Position numbers and translations under genes: made by a program. Below, in pieces: positions 1-6,978 of a stretch of 9,747 bases of DNA. Position 1 is the stretch's first letter. Each line of letters opens with the position of its first letter. Where the stretch lies: contig DDYL01000008.1 of NCBI GenBank assembly GCA_002347925.1, forward strand, positions 37,282 to 47,028, given 5' to 3'. The DNA comes from Chloroflexi bacterium UBA2235. GTDB lineage: Bacteria > Chloroflexota > UBA11872 > UBA12225. The notes under the pieces were generated by a model. The model ran no database searches and was not told the origin of the DNA. It saw only the letters and a program-made list of their open reading frames with translations.

Positions 1-13
1 GAGGCGGACCGGA

Positions 14-1852
14 TCACGCCGCGTCGCTTGGATGGCGAAGGCGGTCGGTCTGTTTCCACGCCTCGGCGCGTGTGAGGAGTTCGGTCGCCTGGGCGAGGGT
101 CGTTGGCGTGGCGCCACCAAGCATCTGTGCGAGTTCGTGTGCACGGCCCTGGAGGTCAAGCGGGGTTGCCTCGGTGGACGTTCGTCCCTCGGCGACATGC
201 TTGGCGAGGAAGTAGTGGCCATCGCCATAGGCAGCGACCTGTGGCAAGTGTGTGATGCAGAAGACCTGATGGCGGGTGCCAAGTCCGGCAAGTTTCTCGC
301 CGAGGACCTGTGCGTTGCGGCCTCCCACACCGGTATCGACCTCGTCGAAGATCAGGGTTGGGGTGTGATCGACCTGTGACAGGACCGCCTTGAGGGCGAG
401 AAGGATCCGCGACAGTTCGCCGCCGGACGCGGTCCGGGCAACTGGCTTCGAGGGTTCGCCCGGGTTCGGTGCGAAGTGGAACGCAACGGTATCAATGCCA
501 CCATGATCGCATCGCATGCGTGTTTCGTCCGGGCCGACCGGGACACCGCTGTCATCGGGGGTACGTGACAATACCGTCTCGAAGGCTCCCTTCAGGGACA
601 GTGCGCGGAGTTCGGTTCCAATTGCCCCTGCGAGCCGGACACCTGCACCATGCCGGGCAACGGACAGGGCATCCGCATCCCGGCCCAGTTCGGTCTCGAG
701 GGAGGCAATTTCATTCTCCAGCGCCTGGCTCCGGGCGTCCCGGGTAACGAGGTCGGCGATCTCTGCTTCGGCGCGTTCGGAGTAGCCGAGGATCTCTTCA
801 ATCGTCGGTCCGTATTTTTTCTGGAGACTGGTAATCAGTTCGAGTCGCTGTTCGACCTCTGACTGGCGTTCGGGATTGAACTCGATCTGGTCGACATAGG
901 TCCGGATCGTCTGCGTGACATCGTCGAGGAACGCTTCGGCTTCGGCGAGTGTCGTTGCGGTCGGCGCGAGGTCCGGGTCGATCCTGACGAGGGATTCGAG
1001 GTCACGCGAGGCACGGGCGGCAAGATCGGTAGCCCCGTTGCTTTCGGAATCTCCGGTCAGGCGTGCCAGGACCGCTTGGCCAAGTTCCATCAGGCGCCCG
1101 GCGCTTGCGAGGCGGGTGCGCTCACGGCTGAGGGCTTCGTCCTCTCCGGAGCGGAGTTCGGCGCGGGCGATCTCGTCAACCTGGTAGCCAAGCATGTCGA
1201 GGCGTCGTGCGACTTCGCGTTCGTCCTGTTGCAAGGCACGTCGTGTGGCACGAAGGTTGGTGAGGTCACGTACCTGCCGGGTCACGCTTGCCCGCTGGTC
1301 GAGGAGGCCCCCGTAGCGGTCAAGCAGGTCTCGCTGCGCCTCGGCACGCAGGAGTGAGAGGTGGTCATGCTGTCCGTGGATGTCAATCAGGGCGGCACCG
1401 ACCTGGGCAAGGGTTCCGGCCGGAATGGTGCGCCCGTTCAAGCGGGCGATGCTACGACCATTGCGGCCAATCTCGCGGTGGAGGATGAGGTCGGTGGTGT
1501 GGACGTTCAGGATTGAGTCGACGCCGTCCCGTTGACCCTGGCCTGTTGCGGCTCCGTCGCTTGTGTCACTGACTTCTCCGAGGACGTCGGCCAAGCCAAG
1601 GTCTTCAAGGATGGCCCGGACGGCGGTGGACGTCTCGGCATCCAAATCGAAGATTGCCTCGACAATGGCCCGCTCGGTCCCGGCGCGCACGACGTCAGAG
1701 GATGCACGTCCCCCAAGGACGCACCCGATCGCATCGATGATGATCGACTTGCCGGCACCGGTTTCGCCCGTGAGGACGGTCAGGCCCGGTCCGAACCGCA
1801 ACTGGGCGTATTCAAGCAACGCAAAGTTGCGGATCGTGAGTTCCTGCAACAT
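14..1852 (-). CDS. recN: DNA repair protein RecN (SMC-like ATPase)
   Basis: RecN is a cytoplasmic SMC-family ATPase that gathers and protects DNA ends during recombinational repair of double-strand breaks. From the chosen start the protein is 612 residues, slightly longer than the usual 550-580. Seen directly: the family N-terminus MLQELTIRNFALLE, a Walker A motif GETGAGKS at about residues 29-36, the RecN-typical block LIDIHGQHDHLSLL at about 155-168, a coiled-coil-like charged middle, the ABC signature SGGELSR at about 476-482, a Walker B/D-loop LIFDEVDTGVGGR at about 500-512, and a switch histidine in CITHLPQ near 535. A GTG start at 1942 would add 30 residues without family resemblance, although GGAG lies just upstream of it; I prefer the ATG at 1852. 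An extra segment rich in Asp, Ser, Gly and Thr lies at about 93-117. The gene follows dnaE on the same strand. In many bacteria recN sits next to nadK, but here nadK is about 5 kb away on the other strand. Confidence 0.96.
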   Translation of the reverse strand: MLQELTIRNFALLEYAQLRFGPGLTVLTGETGAGKSIIIDAIGCVLGGRASSDVVRAGTERAIVEAIFDLDAETSTAVRAILEDLGLADVLGEVSDTSDGAATGQGQRDGVDSILNVHTTDLILHREIGRNGRSIARLNGRTIPAGTLAQVGAALIDIHGQHDHLSLLRAEAQRDLLDRYGGLLDQRASVTRQVRDLTNLRATRRALQQDEREVARRLDMLGYQVDEIARAELRSGEDEALSRERTRLASAGRLMELGQAVLARLTGDSESNGATDLAARASRDLESLVRIDPDLAPTATTLAEAEAFLDDVTQTIRTYVDQIEFNPERQSEVEQRLELITSLQKKYGPTIEEILGYSERAEAEIADLVTRDARSQALENEIASLETELGRDADALSVARHGAGVRLAGAIGTELRALSLKGAFETVLSRTPDDSGVPVGPDETRMRCDHGGIDTVAFHFAPNPGEPSKPVARTASGGELSRILLALKAVLSQVDHTPTLIFDEVDTGVGGRNAQVLGEKLAGLGTRHQVFCITHLPQVAAYGDGHYFLAKHVAEGRTSTEATPLDLQGRAHELAQMLGGATPTTLAQATELLTRAEAWKQTDRLRHPSDAA

Positions 1853-1894
1853 GAACGGGTACCGTCCGCGCCAGTGTTCGAGGGGTGCGCGTAG

Positions 1895-1900
1895 AGTGTA
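1895..1900 (-). promoter_or_regulatory. possible -10 element for recN
   Basis: Read on the minus strand this is TACACT, matching TATAAT at four of six positions, about 42 bases upstream of the preferred recN ATG. No good -35 hexamer sits 16-18 bases further upstream, so this is weak. If it is real, transcription would start downstream of the alternative GTG at 1942, which would favour the ATG at 1852 as the true start. Confidence 0.2.
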
Positions 1901-2086
1901 CGACCCGTCCCCACGTGAGGCCGCACGATTGGCCCACGCCACCGCTCCAACTTCCCGTCATCCCCTTTGCTCCGTTACGCGGTCCGCTGCCCCCAACTGG
2001 CGTTCCGAGGGGCGGTGGCTGGAAGCATCAGGGTTGTGTGGCGGGACGCCAGATGGGACGGTGAGAGAGGATTTGGACCCGGGAGG

Positions 2087-2118
2087 GGTGTGGCCCTCGG
2101 TCTGTAGCGGACCACACC
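2087..2118. repeat. inverted repeat downstream of dnaE
   Basis: Seven-base arms GGTGTGG (2087-2093) and CCACACC (2112-2118) are perfectly complementary and flank an 18-base loop. The loop can form a competing inner GGTC/GACC pairing. The structure lies 22 bases past the dnaE stop. No T-run follows on the minus strand, so it is not a canonical intrinsic terminator. It could be an RNA-stabilising hairpin or a Rho-dependent pause. Confidence 0.35.
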
Positions 2119-2139
2119 ATCGGGAGTGCGAAGATTTGA

Positions 2140-5100
2140 TCAGGCGGTTGCGCGCCCGTTCCAGTCCGGTGACCCAGTGTCGTTGGTTGGTCGGCCCCGC
2201 AGGCGTACTCCGGATGGCCCGAGTTCACGCTGGAGGGTGTCGATGAGTTCCGGACAGGCGTCCACCCGTTGGGCGATCTCGATCACCGTGGTTGCTGCGG
2301 TCGGGGAAGCGAACCGCAAGACCACCGGCATGTCCCCGGGGTAGTTGCGCAGGAGCGTGTCCAACCGCTGAAGGGTGCGGACATCCCGGTCTTCACGCAT
2401 CTGGCGCTGCATCGTGAGGTCGAGGATCTCGACGCCAACCGGTAGCGAAACCTCAGCGTCTCGGTCACGACGACCAGAGGCGTCGGGCGCGTGTGCCACT
2501 GGAACACTCGTTTGAGCGCGTCCGTCAGGTGCGGGAGGGGTCATGGGGATCTCCGGGGCTGACACGGCTGCTGATGGGGCGATTGCGGCATATGCGGTCG
2601 TGCTGGCCATTTCGGAGATGATGTGATCGGCTATTCCATTGTCTGGGCGCCTGACAGGTGCCTGCGGGGTTGGTGTGGGGCTGACGACGTCCATCCCGGC
2701 CCACGGGTCATCCACCCATGGATCGCCATCGTCCCCGTGGCTGCCGTTCTCATACGCTTCGCGATCGGGCGGGCCAGATCGGTCAGACGCGACAGGCACA
2801 GGTCCTGGCGCCGGCACTGCCGCCACGACTGCCACGGGAGGTGACGCGTCGGGGGGACTAGCCGCCCCATCCCCTCGCCCATGATCCATGGACGCTTCGC
2901 GTTCCGAGATGGTGGTCTCCGCAACAACCGGGGTTGGCACTTCGGTGGACCGGGCCTGGGCGGCCGTGGCGCGGGTTGCACCTGAACGTCCTGCCGCGCC
3001 GTCCCGTTGGGTTCGGTTTGCTGGGCGGCTGCGTGCTGTCGTCGGTGTCGGGACGGTTACGTCGTCGACGGCGGTGTCAGGATCGAACGCCTCGACGCTG
3101 TCACAGACAATCTGTGGGGTGTCATTGCGTGCGTCAATCTTCCCCTTGATGAGAACCACGGAGTCCTCGACAAGGAGTGTCCGGGACTGTTGATAGGTGC
3201 GTGGGAAGACGACCAGTTCGATGGTTCCCGAGAGGTCCTCGAGTTGCACGGCCGCCATCGTGTCACCCTTCTTGGTGGTGACCGGACGGACCGACGCGAC
3301 GGAACCGGCGATGGTGACCACCTCACCAACCATTTCGGCACTGATCGATGCGATGGTGCAGGAACTGGCAGCGCGCAGGGCGGCGGCGCCTGACGTGAGG
3401 GGATGTTCGCTGAGATAGAGGCCCAGGACTTCCTTCTCCCAAGTCAGTTGCTGACGGCGTTCGGCTACCGAAAGACTGCGGACGACGACTGGTTGGTTGG
3501 TTGCTGCGACCGGGGCTGCCGGTTCGGCCTCGGCGAAGAGATCGAAGAGGGTTGTCTGGCCGCTGATGCGGGCCCGTCCGGCCTGTTGTCCGGCGCCGAT
3601 TGCGGTGTCCAGACCGGAAAGGAGCGTTGCACGGTCACCGAACGCGTCGAGGGCACCGGCCTTGACGAGGCTTTCGAGGGACCGCTTGTTCCACTGGCGA
3701 AGGTCCAACCGACCGCACAGGTCGGCGAGGTCAATGAAAGGCCCGTTTTGTTCGCGTTCCTTGATCAGGCATTCAACGGCTGCATCGCCAACGAACTTCA
3801 CACCTGAGAGGCCGAACCGGATGGTGTGGGCCGCCCGATCTGCCCCGGCATCGCCATGTGCCTCTTTTCCGGTAGTCTCGGCTTCCGGTAGTTCCAAGGT
3901 GAAACCGTGGGCACTGCGGTTGACGTTGGGGGCACCGATGATGACCCCGAGGCGCCGGCACTCGGCAATGGCTTCCGCGACCTTGTCGGCGGTTCCGGCG
4001 ACTGAGGTCAGGACGGCGGCCATGTACGCGGCTGGGTAGTTCGCCTTGAGATAGGCAGTCTGGTAGGCCAGGATGGCGTATGCGGCGGCGTGGCCCTTTG
4101 GGAAGCCGTACCCGGCAAAGGGTGCGATGGTCTCCCAGAGGGCGGAGATCAGTTCGTCGTTGTACCCCTTCTCGCGGGCACGTGAACGGAACTTCTCCTG
4201 CTGTTCGGCCATCAGGGAGCCGATCTTCTTGCCCATCGCCTTGCGGAGGACGTCGGCTTCACCCCAAGTGAACCCGGCAATCTCGCGCACCATCATCAGG
4301 ACTTGGTCCTGATAGACGCAGATGCCGTAGGTCTCCTCCATGATCGGCTTGAGGACCGGGTGGAGGAAGGTGACCGGTGTTTGGCCATTCTTGGCGGCGG
4401 TGAAGGCTGGGATGTTGTCCATCGGTCCCGGACGGTAGAGGGCCACGATGGCGATGAGGTCGCTGACCTTCGTCGGCTTCAGTCCACGGAGGCACCGCCG
4501 CATCCCGTCGCTTTCCAACTGGAAGACTGCGGTTGTCTCACCCTCCCCGAGCATCTCGAAGGCTGTCCGCGCCATCGGGTCGCTGTCGTCGGTCGGGATG
4601 GTGTCCAGATCCAGGTCGATGCCTTGGAAGGTCTTGAGGATGGTCAGGGTTCGGTCAACGATGGTCAGGTTGGCGAGTCCAAGGAAGTCCATCTTGAGCA
4701 TGCCGGCCTGCTCGACGGCATTCATTGGCCACTGGGTCACGACATTGTCGTCGCCCTTGGTGCCGCGCTGCAGAGGTACGTGATCGACAAGCGGGTCACG
4801 CGAAATGACGATGCCGGCGGCGTGGGTCGATGCATTCCTGGCGACGCCCTCGACGCCCTCGGCTAGGTCGATGACTTCACGGACACGTGGATCCGCCTCG
4901 ATCATTTCCCTGAGATCGGGGGACTCACGCGCCTCGGCAAGGGACGATCCGAAGGGGATGGCACGGGCGATCGGGTTGACCTCGGCGAAGGTGAGGCCGA
5001 GGGCGCGCCCCACATCGCGGACGGCGGCGCGGGCGGCCATGGTGCCGAACGTGATGATCTGGGCGACCCGGTCGCGGCCGTACTTTTCCTGGACGTAGCG

Positions 5101-6384
5101 GATGACTTCCTCACGGCGGTCGTCGGCGAAGTCCATGTCGATGTCCGGCATGCCGATTCGCTCATCGTGCAGGAACCGCTCGAACATGAGTTTGTAGGCG
5201 AGAGGGTCGATGTCACAGACGCCCAGGCCGTGGATGACAAGAGATCCCGCGACCGATCCGCGGGGCATGGCCAGGATGCCCCGTTCGCGGGCGAACCGCA
5301 CGTAGTCGGCGACGATGAGGAAGTACAGGGGGTATCCGGTGCGATCAATGACCGAAAGTTCGTAGTCGAGGCGGGTCCGCTGTTCATCCGTGACACGCCC
5401 ATATCGTCGCTGGATGCCCTCGAAACTGAGGGTTCGCAAATATGACGACGGTGTCTCTCCGGGCGGCACTTCAAAGTGGGGAAGGTTGACCCGCGAGAAG
5501 TCAAGGGTGAGGTCGACTTGGTCGGCGACGAAACGGGTGTTTGAAAGCGCATCCTCCAGTCCGGTGAACTGCCGAAGCATCTCGGCACCCGACTTCAGGT
5601 AGAACTCGCCGGTCTCGAGGGCCATCCGGTTCTTCTGGTCGACAGTCGCGCCGGTCTGGATGCACAGCAGGACGTCATGGGCCTTGTGATCAGCCGGGTG
5701 GACGTAGTGGGCATCGTTCGCGGCGACGACGCGGAGGTCCAGTCCCCGCGCGAGTTCGACAAGATTGCGGTTGAGCGCATCCTGGCCGGAGAGGTTCTGG
5801 TTCTGGACTTCGATCAGGTAGTGATCGCGACCGAACAGGTCGGCGTACCACGACGCACTACGTCGGGCGGCATCGGTCTGGCCATCGAGGAGAAGACGCG
5901 GAACCTCGCCCGACATGCACCCGGAGAGTGCGATCAGGCCATTGGCATGCCGCTCCAGAAGCGCGCGGTCAATCCGGGGCTTGTAATAGAACCCGTCAAT
6001 GCTGGCAGCGGAGACCAATCGGAGAAGGTTCCGGTAGCCATCGAGGTCGCGTGCAAGTAGGGTCAGGTGGTAGGGACGGTCATCGACCTTCGGTTCGCGG
6101 TCGGTCATTGATCGGGGGGCGACATAGACCTCGCATCCGATGATCGGCTTGATGCCGGCCTTGCGTGCCGTGGTGTAGAAGTCCATCAGGCCATGCAGGT
6201 TGCCGTGGTCGGTGAGGGCGATGGCCGGTTGGCCAAGTGCCTTCGCGCGCGCCACGATGCTTGGAATGCGTCCGAGTCCATCCAGGAGCGAGAACTCGGA
6301 ATGCACGTGAAGGTGCACGAAGTCCGGTCCACCAGCTTCGGGCAGGTCGGTAGTGGTCGTGACGCTGTCTGGACGAAGGGCCAT
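2140..6384 (-). CDS. dnaE: DNA polymerase III alpha subunit DnaE
   Basis: Catalytic subunit of the replicative polymerase, 1414 residues, well above the usual 1150-1200. Domains in order: PHP (about 21-300) with all expected metal ligands visible (H26, H28, D35, H60, E85, H106, C156, D224, H226); palm with PDIDMDF at 413-419 giving catalytic D416 and D418, and KMDFLGL giving D566; fingers with YRPGPM (650-655) and FPKGHAAAYA (761-770); helix-hairpin-helix region near 885-930; a beta-clamp-binding motif QTTLF at 943-947; OB fold at about 1021-1100; a disordered linker at about 1103-1313; and a C-terminal domain at 1314-1414 containing NYPGDMPVVLRF. Oddities are PRGS in place of the usual GRGS (374-377) and the extra-long linker. 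The ATG is preceded by GGAG at 12 bases, and no ATG or GTG is seen in frame just upstream. recN lies downstream and a divergent gene upstream. Confidence 0.98.
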   Translation of the reverse strand: MALRPDSVTTTTDLPEAGGPDFVHLHVHSEFSLLDGLGRIPSIVARAKALGQPAIALTDHGNLHGLMDFYTTARKAGIKPIIGCEVYVAPRSMTDREPKVDDRPYHLTLLARDLDGYRNLLRLVSAASIDGFYYKPRIDRALLERHANGLIALSGCMSGEVPRLLLDGQTDAARRSASWYADLFGRDHYLIEVQNQNLSGQDALNRNLVELARGLDLRVVAANDAHYVHPADHKAHDVLLCIQTGATVDQKNRMALETGEFYLKSGAEMLRQFTGLEDALSNTRFVADQVDLTLDFSRVNLPHFEVPPGETPSSYLRTLSFEGIQRRYGRVTDEQRTRLDYELSVIDRTGYPLYFLIVADYVRFARERGILAMPRGSVAGSLVIHGLGVCDIDPLAYKLMFERFLHDERIGMPDIDMDFADDRREEVIRYVQEKYGRDRVAQIITFGTMAARAAVRDVGRALGLTFAEVNPIARAIPFGSSLAEARESPDLREMIEADPRVREVIDLAEGVEGVARNASTHAAGIVISRDPLVDHVPLQRGTKGDDNVVTQWPMNAVEQAGMLKMDFLGLANLTIVDRTLTILKTFQGIDLDLDTIPTDDSDPMARTAFEMLGEGETTAVFQLESDGMRRCLRGLKPTKVSDLIAIVALYRPGPMDNIPAFTAAKNGQTPVTFLHPVLKPIMEETYGICVYQDQVLMMVREIAGFTWGEADVLRKAMGKKIGSLMAEQQEKFRSRAREKGYNDELISALWETIAPFAGYGFPKGHAAAYAILAYQTAYLKANYPAAYMAAVLTSVAGTADKVAEAIAECRRLGVIIGAPNVNRSAHGFTLELPEAETTGKEAHGDAGADRAAHTIRFGLSGVKFVGDAAVECLIKEREQNGPFIDLADLCGRLDLRQWNKRSLESLVKAGALDAFGDRATLLSGLDTAIGAGQQAGRARISGQTTLFDLFAEAEPAAPVAATNQPVVVRSLSVAERRQQLTWEKEVLGLYLSEHPLTSGAAALRAASSCTIASISAEMVGEVVTIAGSVASVRPVTTKKGDTMAAVQLEDLSGTIELVVFPRTYQQSRTLLVEDSVVLIKGKIDARNDTPQIVCDSVEAFDPDTAVDDVTVPTPTTARSRPANRTQRDGAAGRSGATRATAAQARSTEVPTPVVAETTISEREASMDHGRGDGAASPPDASPPVAVVAAVPAPGPVPVASDRSGPPDREAYENGSHGDDGDPWVDDPWAGMDVVSPTPTPQAPVRRPDNGIADHIISEMASTTAYAAIAPSAAVSAPEIPMTPPAPDGRAQTSVPVAHAPDASGRRDRDAEVSLPVGVEILDLTMQRQMREDRDVRTLQRLDTLLRNYPGDMPVVLRFASPTAATTVIEIAQRVDACPELIDTLQRELGPSGVRLRGRPTNDTGSPDWNGRATA

Positions 6385-6426
6385 GGATCGTTGACACTCC
6401 AGATGGTGCGTGCGGGGTTGCGTCCG

Positions 6427-6501
6427 GCACTGGTTTGATGGAAATGGGTGTGAGAACCTTGGTGAGGCCGCCGCACGGCGCCCAGCACTGGTTGGGTGTG
6501 A
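6427..6501. repeat. imperfect direct repeat in the divergent promoter region
   Basis: GCACTGGTT occurs at 6427-6435 and again at 6485-6493. Each copy is followed by GGGTGTGA: after a 10-base gap in the first (6446-6453) and directly in the second (6494-6501). Two shared words in the same order make chance less likely. The position suits a regulator-binding site or an old tandem duplication with an indel. Confidence 0.4.
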
Positions 6502-6602
6502 ATGCTAGTGTGTCTGCTTGCGCGGCGGGCGGCAATGCATCGGTTTTGGCAGTCACATCGTAACGGGTTGGGGTCGGGCGGCGGGCGCGGTTCGGCTGTC
6601 GG

Positions 6603-6614
6603 GACCGTCCGGTC
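6603..6614. repeat. short perfect palindrome upstream of the zinc-finger gene
   Basis: GACCG and CGGTC flank a two-base centre. The element ends 28 bases before the ATG at 6643 and lies just upstream of its ribosome-binding site, a plausible operator position. Short GC-rich palindromes also arise by chance in DNA of this composition. Confidence 0.3.
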
Positions 6615-6624
6615 ATGAGGCTGC

Positions 6625-6633
6625 AGGAGAAGG
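6625..6633 (+). promoter_or_regulatory. ribosome-binding site of the zinc-finger gene
   Basis: The purine-rich string AGGAGAAGG lies 9-17 bases upstream of the ATG at 6643. It is the clearest Shine-Dalgarno-like sequence in the window and supports this small gene being translated. Confidence 0.5.
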
Positions 6634-6642
6634 GCACGGCGG

Positions 6643-6861
6643 ATGGACGGCACGTTCGGATTGATCGTCGCGGGCGTGGTGATGGCCGTTATGGTCTACG
6701 TGGTTCCGCGGTTCCTTGGCACCAACACGGTGAACTGCACGCGGTGCCGGGGGTCGGGCCAGGTGAACGAGCACTGGCCGGACCCGTCAAAGCCGGGAGG
6801 CTGGCACCATGTGGAAGGCGAGTGCCCCAAGTGCAAGGGCAAGGGCCGGACAAAGATCTGA
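6643..6861 (+). CDS. small membrane-anchored protein with a DnaJ-like CxxCxGxG zinc finger
   Basis: A 72-residue protein of unknown function. Residues about 5-21 form one hydrophobic segment (GLIVAGVVMAVMVYVV) that reads as a membrane anchor or uncleaved signal. It is followed by CTRCRGSG at 32-39 and CPKCKGKG at 61-68. The four cysteines (32, 35, 61, 64) match the paired CxxCxGxG motif of the DnaJ cysteine-rich zinc finger, here as a single zinc site. Between them is a Trp/His/Pro-rich loop of about 21 residues (HWPDP, GGWHHVEGE). The C-terminus is basic (KGKGRTKI). There is no J domain, so this is not DnaJ. It could be a redox or metal-binding membrane protein, or a partner of a chaperone or a photosynthesis/assembly factor of the BSD2 type; I cannot choose. 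A good ribosome-binding site precedes it, and nadK follows 117 bases downstream on the same strand. Confidence 0.8.
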   Translation: MDGTFGLIVAGVVMAVMVYVVPRFLGTNTVNCTRCRGSGQVNEHWPDPSKPGGWHHVEGECPKCKGKGRTKI

Positions 6862-6864
6862 CCT

Positions 6865-6888
6865 GGCGGGCGTGATCTCGTACCCGCC
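6865..6888. repeat. GC-rich inverted repeat after the zinc-finger gene
   Basis: GGCGGG (6865-6870) and CCCGCC (6883-6888) form a six-pair all-GC stem with a 12-base loop, starting three bases after the stop codon. No T-run follows, so it is at best a non-canonical terminator. It would partly separate this gene from nadK. Confidence 0.35.
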
Positions 6889-6970
6889 CTCGCCGGCACA
6901 TCCTTCACACATTGCAAATCCGGGTTCTGCGGGTGCGCTCAGACATTTCGCTTGGACCGGGCGGTTTGGA

Positions 6971-6976
6971 TAGACT
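6971..6976 (+). promoter_or_regulatory. possible -10 element for nadK (leaderless candidate)
   Basis: TAGACT matches the TANNNT form of a -10 box and sits directly before the nadK start region. Its distance of eight bases to the GTG at 6985 suits a leaderless transcript starting at that GTG, whereas the ATG at 6979 lies only two bases past it. No Shine-Dalgarno sequence is visible. No clear -35 is seen. Confidence 0.3.
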
Positions 6977-6978
6977 GA

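Larger units (their letters stand above)
1853..2139. other. dnaE-recN intergenic region
   Basis: This gap separates the dnaE stop from the preferred recN start. I find no credible gene in it. The part up to 1942 could be coding if recN starts at the upstream GTG. The rest contains an inverted repeat (2087-2118). I tested the minus strand for a tRNA because it holds a T-loop-like string, but the flanking stems do not pair. A recN promoter could lie here, since 287 bases is long for tight co-translation. Confidence 0.6.
6385..6642. promoter_or_regulatory. divergent intergenic region between dnaE and the zinc-finger gene
   Basis: This 258-base region separates the minus-strand dnaE start from the plus-strand small gene and should hold promoters for both. 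I could not identify a convincing -35/-10 pair for either. Read toward dnaE, the hexamer TAGCAT (complement of 6503-6508) is the best -10 candidate, without a well-spaced -35. The region contains an imperfect direct repeat (6427-6501) and a palindrome (6603-6614). Confidence 0.5.

Noticed and set aside
1853..1942. A 30-residue N-terminal extension of RecN from a GTG at 1942.
   Set aside because: The family N-terminus begins exactly at the ATG at 1852. The upstream residues show no family resemblance, although GGAG before the GTG keeps the option open.
2050..2139. A T-loop-like string on the minus strand suggesting a tRNA after dnaE.
   Set aside because: The bases flanking the loop do not form a T stem, and no matching acceptor or anticodon arm could be built.
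1563..2246. A 227-codon open frame on the plus strand spanning the recN start, the gap and the dnaE end.
   Set aside because: Its product has no recognisable motif, is Arg/Pro/Ser-rich, and overlaps the conserved coding frames of recN and dnaE.
4902..5588. A 228-codon minus-strand frame inside dnaE.
   Set aside because: It is an alternative frame over the conserved palm domain of dnaE and is dominated by Ser, Pro and Arg.
6615..6875. An 86-codon plus-strand frame overlapping the zinc-finger gene.
   Set aside because: The frame at 6643 has a membrane helix, paired CxxCxGxG motifs and a ribosome-binding site, while this one has only Gly/Arg/Val-rich sequence with no motif.
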